This document shows positions 17,677 to 24,908 of a DNA stretch of 50,402 bases, one piece after another. This DNA is from Prochlorococcus sp. AG-347-K16 (GTDB lineage Bacteria > Cyanobacteriota > Cyanobacteriia > PCC-6307 > Cyanobiaceae). How positions within the stretch are numbered: position 1 is the stretch's first letter; the number at the start of each line of letters is the position of its first letter. The stretch covers positions 1 to 50,402 of the forward strand of contig QCCD01000011.1 in NCBI GenBank assembly GCA_003281405.1. The letters are read 5' to 3'. The notes under the pieces were generated by a model, which was not told where the DNA came from, ran no database searches, and saw only the letters and a program-made list of their open reading frames with translations. The position numbers and the translations under genes were made by a program.

Positions 17677-17846
17677 AATTTAAAAAGTTCTCTTAAGGTC
17701 TTTTTCAACAAGTTTATTTTTCTCAAATAAGTTAATAGAGATTTATTTTTATTTCTTAATGGATTATATGCTTTAAGCTTCATTAAAATGGCTAATGGTT
17801 GCAAAACTATTAAAAACAAGAAATCCCTAAAATTAAGAAAGCCAAT
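17673..17846 (-). pseudogene. Truncated SxtJ-family membrane protein (C-terminal remnant)
   Basis: An open stretch of 57 codons ending TGA at 17673-17675. It reads as the C-terminal part of an SxtJ-type membrane protein: a hydrophobic helix (FLFLIVLQPLAILMKL) then AYNPLRNK, resembling the family's TPIGLxMRLxGKDPLR ending. An in-frame TAA at 17847-17849 closes it upstream and further stops follow; no start codon is found near the left edge of the similarity. Members are normally about twice this length or more, so the 5' part seems lost. Its end still overlaps the DUF5989 start. It could still be translated from an internal start. Confidence 0.65.
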
Positions 17847-17924
17847 TTAGTATTCTAAATTTAAGATATCTTATCATATAAAAAAAGATTAATATAATCA
17901 GTCTTATTTTGATAAAGTTGAAAT

Positions 17925-19319
17925 TTAAAATTTCTCAAAAAATTTTTTTCTTAGTTGTGATATCTGAAACTCAAGTGGATATGTCATAAATCTATCGAAT
18001 CTAAATAAAAAATTATAAAAATTTACTTTTCTACTGAATGAAAAAAATGAATCGAAGTTTTTCTTTTTTAATTCATTTGCTGTATATTTTCCTGTTAAAT
18101 AAGTTGCCCATTTCGATGCATTTAATATTGTATGATCAGAAACTTGTCTTTTCTCTTTAATATCTTTTTTTATTTTTTCATAACATTTTTTAATATTCAA
18201 AAACTGATTTATATTTATTACTTTGTCATAAACAGATCTTCCAATTAAATAACTATTTTTCTTTAATAAAATGCTTTCTATTGCAGTTGAACTGCCAAAA
18301 GATATATTTGCCAGACTTTTTGACATGAAAGCATAAGAATCATATTTTGAAGCCCCCGGTATAATAATTAATTTATTATTACTTATCTTTTCGAGGGAGA
18401 GTAATTTTTTCTCTAAAATCATCCCAGATTGATTAGGGTGTACTCTTACAACTAGCTGCTTAGATTCATCTCTTAATAAATTTAAAAGTTTTACAATTTC
18501 CGAATATTGATCAATTATTGGAAAGTTTAAATCTTCTCCATAATATTTTATTTCATCCTCTGAGGATGTGAAAATACAAATAAAATTTTCACTAAGTTTT
18601 CTCGGTATAAGTCCTTTTACTTGATTCTTTGTAAAAACTTTATAACTTACAAATTTATTATTTAATTTATTGCTTAAATATCTCTTTCCTTCTTTAAGAA
18701 TTTCTTTATTTAATATTTTTGAAAGTTCTTTTTTTACTTCTTTTTTGAAGTTTTCAGGAGATAATACAGGGTTATTTTTTGAATAATGTAATCGATTATT
18801 TGCAAATAAATCAAATGTAATAAAATTTATTCCTAAAGAAATGCAGGATTTGCTAACAGCATTACCAGTTGGAAATCTATTATTAAAAATGTATATTTCT
18901 TCATATTCTTTATCTTTTAAGAACATTGTAGTAAAGCTCTCTATCATCTTAGAAAGATTAGCTAAATAATGTATTTGCTCCATAACTTTATTATTTTTTA
19001 AAATATCTTCTTTTCTATAAAGGCTAAAGTAAAAGTTTCTAGAAACATTCAAGTAACTTTTGATTTTATAATTTTTATATTTATTGAAATCTATGGGTAT
19101 ATTGATTAAATTAAGCTTGTATTTTGATGCCAAATAAGATAATTTTTTATTATTTGAGATATTTATATATTTTTTTTCTTTCGAATTAAACTCAGAAATG
19201 CTTGTATCTAAGTAAAGTATATCTTTGATTTTGTGCTTTTTTACAGTTGCAATATTATATTCATTTATTTTATCTTGAGGAGTTCCATACCAAAATAGGG
19301 CTCTTTTTGATGATTTCAT
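17925..19319 (-). CDS. GT-B-like surface polysaccharide biosynthesis protein, paralogue of 30350-31864
   Basis: 464 residues. The C-terminal half has FIFTSSEDE (about 257), VVRVHPNQSG (about 296), DSYAFM (about 325) and FGSSTAIESILL (about 342). These correspond one-to-one to FTQSDDE, VIRIHPNQNN, DTYALM and FASSISLEACYW in the gene at 30350. The RVHP plus S-S-E pattern resembles the nucleotide-sugar half of GT-B enzymes of the capsule-synthesis/Kdo-transferase type. It is probably a glycosyltransferase; the CMP-nonulosonate genes nearby make a CMP-sugar donor worth considering, which is inference. It ends 78 bp before the sxtJ fragment and starts divergently from rfbA. Confidence 0.6.
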   Translation of the reverse strand: MKSSKRALFWYGTPQDKINEYNIATVKKHKIKDILYLDTSISEFNSKEKKYINISNNKKLSYLASKYKLNLINIPIDFNKYKNYKIKSYLNVSRNFYFSLYRKEDILKNNKVMEQIHYLANLSKMIESFTTMFLKDKEYEEIYIFNNRFPTGNAVSKSCISLGINFITFDLFANNRLHYSKNNPVLSPENFKKEVKKELSKILNKEILKEGKRYLSNKLNNKFVSYKVFTKNQVKGLIPRKLSENFICIFTSSEDEIKYYGEDLNFPIIDQYSEIVKLLNLLRDESKQLVVRVHPNQSGMILEKKLLSLEKISNNKLIIIPGASKYDSYAFMSKSLANISFGSSTAIESILLKKNSYLIGRSVYDKVININQFLNIKKCYEKIKKDIKEKRQVSDHTILNASKWATYLTGKYTANELKKKNFDSFFSFSRKVNFYNFLFRFDRFMTYPLEFQISQLRKKFFEKF

Positions 19320-19598
19320 TTTAATAAAGGATTTTAAGGTAGTTAGGAAAAATCATTAATGTTTTTGAATTTGTAGAAATATTTTATCCTGAAATTATAT
19401 AAAAATTCATTTAATTAGATTTTTATTCGATAAACATAATAAATTCAATATTAATTATTTTAAATTTATTTTCACTAAATGATTTTTATAAAATTTTTTC
19501 AAATTTTGATTAATTAATAAAGTTTTTTAAAATAAAGAATCCCTAAATTTGTTTGAAGATGCATGTAAAGTTAGAATAAAAATAATAAAAATATAAGT

Positions 19599-20498
19599 AT
19601 GCGTAAAGGGATAATACTTGCAGGGGGAAATGGGACTAGATTAGCACCCTTAACATTTTCTGTAAGTAAACAATTAATGTCGGTTTATGATAAACCGATG
19701 ATCTATTATCCCATAACAACTTTAATGATGGCTGGAATAAAAGAATTTCTCTTAATTACCAATAAAGAACATTTAAATTCATTTAAAAACTTGCTTAAAG
19801 ATGGTTCACAATGGGGAGTTAATTTTCAATATGCAATTCAAGAAAAACCTAATGGAATTGCTGAAGCAATAATAATTGGGGAGGAGTTTATTAACAATTC
19901 CCCTATAGCACTAATTTTAGGAGACAATCTCTTTCATGGAACTGGCCTAATAGAGACTTTAATAGATGCTAATGACCAAGATACAGGAGGTACTATATTT
20001 GCATATCAAGTAAGAGACCCCTATAGATATGGAGTAGTTGAATTTAATGATAAAAAAGAAGCTTTGAGTATTGAAGAAAAACCTAAAAAACCAAAAAGTT
20101 TTTATGCTGTTACGGGGTTATATTTCTATGACAAAACCGCCAACAAACGAGCAAAAGCAATTATTCCTTCAAGGAGAGGAGAATTAGAAATTACTGCTTT
20201 GAATAATTCCTATTTGCAAGAAAAAAAATTGCGAGTAAAAACCTTTGGTAGAGGCATGACATGGCTTGATACTGGAACTTTTGATTCACTTCATGAAGCA
20301 AGTTCATATATAAAGACAATTGAGCATAGGCAAGGACTAAAGGTAGGCTGTCCAGAAGAAATAGCTTGGAGACGAGGATGGATTGATGAGAAGGAATTAA
20401 AAGATCTAGCAAAGCCGTTAAATAAGAGTGGTTATGGTAGTTATTTAACATCTTTGATAAAATACAAAAGAAATATTAATAGATTTGGTATTAATTAA
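19599..20498 (+). CDS. rfbA: Glucose-1-phosphate thymidylyltransferase
   Basis: 299 residues, the normal length for RmlA. The N-terminus carries GGNGTRLAPLT with the downstream SKQLMSVYDKPMIYYP that is nearly invariant in this enzyme. GDNLFHG near 107 binds metal and nucleotide, EEKPKKPKS near 157 is the sugar-binding segment, and TWLDTGTFDSL near 222 the C-terminal signature. It makes dTDP-glucose from dTTP and glucose 1-phosphate in the cytoplasm. rfbB follows 49 bp later on the same strand. No rfbC or rfbD is in the window. Confidence 0.97.
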   Translation: MRKGIILAGGNGTRLAPLTFSVSKQLMSVYDKPMIYYPITTLMMAGIKEFLLITNKEHLNSFKNLLKDGSQWGVNFQYAIQEKPNGIAEAIIIGEEFINNSPIALILGDNLFHGTGLIETLIDANDQDTGGTIFAYQVRDPYRYGVVEFNDKKEALSIEEKPKKPKSFYAVTGLYFYDKTANKRAKAIIPSRRGELEITALNNSYLQEKKLRVKTFGRGMTWLDTGTFDSLHEASSYIKTIEHRQGLKVGCPEEIAWRRGWIDEKELKDLAKPLNKSGYGSYLTSLIKYKRNINRFGIN

Positions 20499-20547
20499 AA
20501 TTAAGTAAAACTCAAGAATTTATGCTGAGAATATTAAATTTTTAATT

Positions 20548-21615
20548 GTGGAGTATTCAAAATTAAAAAACAAAAGAATCTTAATTACTGGCGGTGCGGG
20601 TTTCATTGGAGGTGCTTTGATAAGAAAACTATTGATTTCCTCTGAATGTTTTATTTGGAATTTGGATAAAATGAGTTATGCAAGTGATTTAACAGGTATT
20701 AATAGTTGTCTGAGGGGACTAGAAACTAACAAACAAAAACGTTATCAATTTATTCGAGTTGATCTTAAAGATAAGCAACAGGTTAATAATGCAATCGCGA
20801 AGTCAAATCCAGACTTTGTGATACATTTAGCCGCAGAAAGTCATGTAGACAAATCTATTCAAAATCCATTTACCTTTATTGAAAGTAATATAATTGGAAC
20901 TTTTAATTTATTAGAGTGTATAAAAGAATATTGGCTAAATCTTCAAAAAAATCGACAAGAATTTTTTAGATTACTTCATGTAAGTACAGATGAAGTATTT
21001 GGCTCAACTTTATTAGATGAGAGTTTTACCGAAAATACTCCTTATGATCCTAAAAGTCCTTATTCGGCTTCAAAAGCTTCCAGCGATCACTTGGTAAGAG
21101 CATGGCATAATACTTTCAATATCCCAATATTGATTACAAATTGCAGTAATAATTTTGGCCCTTGGCAATATCCCGAGAAATTAATACCAGTGATAATATC
21201 TAATGCTTTATCTCAAAAAAATATTCCTATTTATGGGGATGGTTTAAATGTGAGAGATTGGCTTTTCGTGGAAGATCATGTAGACGCCTTAATACTAGTT
21301 TTACAAAAAGGGATAATTGGACAAAGTTATTGCATTGGTGGTAATGGAGAGAAGACAAACATAGAAATAGCAATGAATATCTGTGACATAATAAAAAAAT
21401 ATTTGCCATCATTGAAAGATTCTGAAAAATTAATAACGCTGGTAAATGATAGGCCAGGGCATGATCGTAGATATTCAATAAATCCTAAGAAAATAAAGAA
21501 TGAACTTGGTTGGGAATCTAAATTCTCATACGAAAAAAGTCTCGAACTTACAGTCCAATGGTATATAAATAATCAGGATTGGTGTAAAAAATCTTTATTA
21601 AAAACTTCTTTATGA
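20548..21615 (+). CDS. rfbB: dTDP-glucose 4,6-dehydratase
   Basis: 355 residues. Rossmann motif GGAGFIGGAL at about 15-24, then LAAESHVDKS (about 93), STDEVFGS (about 140), the catalytic YSASK (about 170) and NCSNNFGPWQYPEKLIP, typical of RmlB. It converts dTDP-glucose to dTDP-4-keto-6-deoxyglucose. The start is GTG at 20548; the next in-frame ATG falls well inside the Rossmann fold, so GTG is required. Its end lies 16 bp from the end of the opposing SDR gene. Without rfbC/rfbD beside it, the keto sugar may go to rhamnose through genes elsewhere or to another 6-deoxysugar. Confidence 0.97.
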   Translation: MEYSKLKNKRILITGGAGFIGGALIRKLLISSECFIWNLDKMSYASDLTGINSCLRGLETNKQKRYQFIRVDLKDKQQVNNAIAKSNPDFVIHLAAESHVDKSIQNPFTFIESNIIGTFNLLECIKEYWLNLQKNRQEFFRLLHVSTDEVFGSTLLDESFTENTPYDPKSPYSASKASSDHLVRAWHNTFNIPILITNCSNNFGPWQYPEKLIPVIISNALSQKNIPIYGDGLNVRDWLFVEDHVDALILVLQKGIIGQSYCIGGNGEKTNIEIAMNICDIIKKYLPSLKDSEKLITLVNDRPGHDRRYSINPKKIKNELGWESKFSYEKSLELTVQWYINNQDWCKKSLLKTSL

Positions 21616-21631
21616 AGTTAATCCAAAAAAA

Positions 21632-22393
21632 TTATAAAGCAGTATAACCTCCATCAACAGTCAATGATGTTCCTGTAATATAAGCTGACTTCTCAGAGTC
21701 TAAAAATTTATAAGCATTATATACATCTTCCAAACTTGCCATTCTTTTTAAAGGAACTTTTTTTAAATAATTTTTTATAAATTCTCCTTCTTGATTATGA
21801 TTTATTATTCCACCAAGAATGAGACAATTACATCTTCCTTTGTTTAAATAAGATGATGTAATGGCAAAGTGCTTAGTTAACCCAATGATTGCTGATTTTG
21901 ATGTTGTATATTCTAATGGTTTAATAAAATTATTTGAGTAAATTTTGTGGTCAGGAGATCTCACGCCATAAATTGAGGAGAATAAACATACATGGCTTTT
22001 GTCAAATAAGTAATCCTCAAATACTTTAAGCATATAAATTTGCGATGTAATATTGACTTTTATTCTTCTATTAATTTCATGAAATTCTTGACTTGATAAA
22101 CCAAAACCATACTGATCTTCTTTCTTTTCTATTGGGATTGAATCTAGTGCAGCAGCTAGAATTAAACTTCTGATTTTAAAATGCCTATTCTTAAATTTAT
22201 CTTTAAAGAAGCTCTCTATAAAATCAGGTTTGGTACAGTCAAATTGCAGATATTGAAAATTTCTTTTATTTGAATGTATACAATCTTCACTAATATCAAT
22301 GCCTATTACTTTTACCTCTCGCTTCAACTCATTTTCTGATATGTAATTGCCAATATTGCCATTACAACCTACAACTACCTTTAATTCTTCCAT
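21632..22393 (-). CDS. Short-chain dehydrogenase/reductase of the nonulosonate cassette
   Basis: 253 residues. A variant cofactor motif GCNGNIGNYI lies at about 9-18 (GxxGxIG). The catalytic parts are FSSIYG (about 137) and YTTSKSAIIGLTKH (about 161), giving the Ser-Tyr-Lys set; YITGTSLTVDGGYTAL closes the chain as in classical SDRs. It is the last gene of a five-gene chain with overlapping ends; its start overlaps the aldo/keto reductase by 13 bp. SDRs of the PtmA type occur in legionaminate-type clusters, so a redox step on the nonulosonate or its precursor is likely. The exact substrate is unknown. Confidence 0.88.
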   Translation of the reverse strand: MEELKVVVGCNGNIGNYISENELKREVKVIGIDISEDCIHSNKRNFQYLQFDCTKPDFIESFFKDKFKNRHFKIRSLILAAALDSIPIEKKEDQYGFGLSSQEFHEINRRIKVNITSQIYMLKVFEDYLFDKSHVCLFSSIYGVRSPDHKIYSNNFIKPLEYTTSKSAIIGLTKHFAITSSYLNKGRCNCLILGGIINHNQEGEFIKNYLKKVPLKRMASLEDVYNAYKFLDSEKSAYITGTSLTVDGGYTAL

Positions 22394-23235
22394 TTTCTAG
22401 GATCTGCTAAAACATCATCAATTAAATCATATCCATATTCTTTATAATTGAATACCTTAGTCAATTTCTTATGGTTTTTTAAGTAATTAATTAACCTTTT
22501 TTTATCCGTAGAGCCGATAATAATTCCCTTGAATTTATTTTTTTTTGCTTTATGTATAGCGCTAGAGAATAGAAATTGTCCGAGGGACATTTTATTCTTT
22601 TTCGCTAAATCATTGAGAATATCTTTTTGGTAATTAATCTTATCTATTATTTCTTGTCTGAAAAACTGATATTTATTTGTAAAATAAATTCCTTGCAGAA
22701 AAATTGATCTGCCATAAATATGACATCCAGTTTTAACCAATTCAGAAGCATCTATAAAACTATTTATGTTTAAAGGTAATTGCAATATATCTACATTAAT
22801 ATCATTTTTAAGAATTAATTTAATATCATTTTGACTATAAATTGAAATGCCAAATTTGATATCGTATTTTAATTTAAAAGGTTCTATTAAATTTTTATAC
22901 TTCAAAAGTATCTCATTAGAAACCTTATTATGAATATATATTCCATAAAGATAAGTTTTTTTATTAATTGAATGTCTTACTATTATTTTCTCAATTTCTT
23001 CTTGGTCGACCTTCATTAAATCAATTTTGGTAAATATTTTTGAGTTTGGAAATGATTTAAAAAAATTCAGATCATATTTATTCCATTGATATGCTTCGGC
23101 TCCATCAAAACCATCAAATTTTTGATCATAAAGTTCTTTAAGAGATAAAATTTGAGGATCCGAAAAAGTGTTTTTAATACCATAATTTTTTGACCTATTA
23201 GCTAGTCCATATATTATTTCTATATCAGAGATCAT
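22381..23235 (-). CDS. Aldo/keto reductase of the nonulosonate cassette
   Basis: 284 residues. The expected catalytic set is visible: Asp and Tyr in FDGAEAYQW (about 42-50), Lys in FTKID (about 70) and His in GIYIHN (about 98). GCHIYGRSIFLQGIYF near 170 is typical of the aldo/keto reductases found in sugar-nucleotide clusters, and GIIIGSTDKKRL near 243 is the NADP(H)-binding end. It overlaps the cytidylyltransferase by 11 bp upstream and the SDR by 13 bp downstream. It would act in the cytoplasm on a keto or aldehyde sugar intermediate; which one is not evident. Confidence 0.9.
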   Translation of the reverse strand: MISDIEIIYGLANRSKNYGIKNTFSDPQILSLKELYDQKFDGFDGAEAYQWNKYDLNFFKSFPNSKIFTKIDLMKVDQEEIEKIIVRHSINKKTYLYGIYIHNKVSNEILLKYKNLIEPFKLKYDIKFGISIYSQNDIKLILKNDINVDILQLPLNINSFIDASELVKTGCHIYGRSIFLQGIYFTNKYQFFRQEIIDKINYQKDILNDLAKKNKMSLGQFLFSSAIHKAKKNKFKGIIIGSTDKKRLINYLKNHKKLTKVFNYKEYGYDLIDDVLADPRKWKN

Positions 23236-23908
23236 TTATAGTATCAATATCTGGATTAACTTGATTGATTTCTAATATTCCCACATTATCCCCACATATA
23301 CTTCCAGCTTGTAATGTAGATCTTCTAAAAATTTCTAATTCACCTGATTGAAAAAAATATTTATTTTCTAAAAGCTGTCTAGGAATATTTCCAGGCTCCC
23401 TATTCTTATCCATTAATGGCTTAACATAATTATTATCTAATTTTTCCCAAATCCTATATGGGTGTTCAGAAGTTTTTCTCATGGCTCTTATAGAAGTTAT
23501 AGAAAGATCTTTATCTAAGATTTTTATACCTTCTTGAATAAGATTCTTTGGTCTACTTGGTGAGGAAGGTCTTAATAAAGCAATATATTTAATTTTCTTA
23601 TTATTTTTATTCTCAAAATAAGACCATGCATGAAGTGCTACTGGATAATCTACAACATTATCCTCAGCGAGACATGATGGCCTTAAAAGTAAAGAGGACT
23701 CTGGAATACCATAATCCAAAAATTTCGAAAGATATTCCCTTGAGTCTGTTGAAATAATTATTTGATTGAATTGAAAGTTTTCTCTTTGAAGATAATTAAT
23801 AGTATGCATAATTAAAGGTTTACCTTTCCATAAGCAAATATTTTTATCTTTTATACCTTTACTCCCAGATCTTGCTGGCACAAGAATTAAAAGATTATTA
23901 TTTTTCAT
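23225..23908 (-). CDS. CMP-N-acylneuraminate synthetase-like cytidylyltransferase (single domain)
   Basis: 227 residues, the length of a NeuA catalytic domain. LVPARSGSKGIKDKN at about 8-22 is the CTP-binding motif of the family, RPSSPSRP near 108 forms the active site, and PYRIWEK near 140 plus FFQSGELEIFRRSTL near 188 match the sugar-binding part. It activates a nonulosonic acid as a CMP-sugar. It overlaps both neighbours (11 bp each), directly downstream of the dehydrogenase and the NeuB fusion. It is distinct from the second, HAD-fused synthetase at 38383-39618, so the two probably serve different sugars. Confidence 0.92.
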   Translation of the reverse strand: MKNNNLLILVPARSGSKGIKDKNICLWKGKPLIMHTINYLQRENFQFNQIIISTDSREYLSKFLDYGIPESSLLLRPSCLAEDNVVDYPVALHAWSYFENKNNKKIKYIALLRPSSPSRPKNLIQEGIKILDKDLSITSIRAMRKTSEHPYRIWEKLDNNYVKPLMDKNREPGNIPRQLLENKYFFQSGELEIFRRSTLQAGSICGDNVGILEINQVNPDIDTINDL

Positions 23909-24908
23909 AGAAATTACTCATTTCTCTTACAAAATTATTTTCATTTGATATGAAACCATATACTAAATCAGGATTTTCAACATCATCAACAACTATATCT
24001 CCTGGCATGCCAATATAACCACCGCTAACAAACCTCTTACCATCAATTATCTTCAATTTAGGAATTATTTCATCAACGAAAATCAGTCTTTCTAGATATT
24101 TTATAATCGATAATCCAATATCAATTCTGAAAATTTTAATATTATTGCTATCCTCAATTATTTTTAGAGCATTTTTAGAAACTTCTCCATGACCAATTGA
24201 ATAAATTATTGAACCTTTATTTAGCAAAGGTATATGCTCGTCTAAAATAACATCATTGGAAGTAGTGGAAGTAATAATAATATCTTTTTCATTTAAACAA
24301 GCTTCGATTTTTCTATGAGGAATTGGTCTGGCTAGAGTAGAGACTGGTTTGATTAAATCCATGCATGCGCATTTTTTATATAAAAGATCATAATCTCTTG
24401 AAAAAACTTCAATATTGTTACCGCATTCAAGAAGTGAAAGGCCTATTTTAAATCCAATTTTGCCCAATCCAATTATTCCTATATTAGATTTATAAATAAA
24501 AGGATTATTTTTAACGATTAAATTTATTACATGCTCTGCAGTCAGAGCATCATATCTTATTCCAAGAATCTTCTCCTTTGGAACGATATCTGATAATCTT
24601 CCCTCTAAATTTCCTGTAACTATGCCATCGTGGTTTTTATTGGCTCTTATAACTCCTTTTTTTTCAAGGTCTACTAGAAAATAATTAATTTTTGAATTAT
24701 AAATACGTGTAATCTCAATTATTTCTTCTTGATTAAAATTACATATACCTGAAAGTAAAATTTTATTTGTTTTACGTGGTGGCAGTGTATATGGTTTTTG
24801 TTTAAAACCACTTGAGGTTTGATGAACACTAAAGACTAATTTTAAATTATGCTCTCGAGCCATTAAATAGCATTTTTCTAAATAACTAGTGTATTTATTT
24901 AAATCCAT
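23898..24908 (-). CDS. NAD(P)-dependent dehydrogenase-like protein of the nonulosonate cassette
   Basis: 336 residues. A C-terminal Rossmann domain has GIIGLGKIGFKIG at about 143-155, followed by features of NAD-dependent hydroxyacid dehydrogenases or SAH-hydrolase-like folds: IITSTTSNDVI (about 221) and SIIYSIGHGE (about 243). The first 130 residues include a 'winged' stretch (EEIIEITRIYNSKINYFLV) and a segment KILGIRYDALTAEHV. I do not recognise a named family. It overlaps the NeuB fusion by 10 bp and the cytidylyltransferase by 11 bp. It is probably an oxidoreductase for a sugar or for the nonulosonate itself, which would be unusual in such pathways. Confidence 0.6.
   Translation of the reverse strand: MDLNKYTSYLEKCYLMAREHNLKLVFSVHQTSSGFKQKPYTLPPRKTNKILLSGICNFNQEEIIEITRIYNSKINYFLVDLEKKGVIRANKNHDGIVTGNLEGRLSDIVPKEKILGIRYDALTAEHVINLIVKNNPFIYKSNIGIIGLGKIGFKIGLSLLECGNNIEVFSRDYDLLYKKCACMDLIKPVSTLARPIPHRKIEACLNEKDIIITSTTSNDVILDEHIPLLNKGSIIYSIGHGEVSKNALKIIEDSNNIKIFRIDIGLSIIKYLERLIFVDEIIPKLKIIDGKRFVSGGYIGMPGDIVVDDVENPDLVYGFISNENNFVREMSNFYEK

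Noticed and set aside
20191-20451. Minus-strand frame of 86 codons within rfbA
   Set aside because: Fully contained in the well-supported rfbA gene and without recognisable features.
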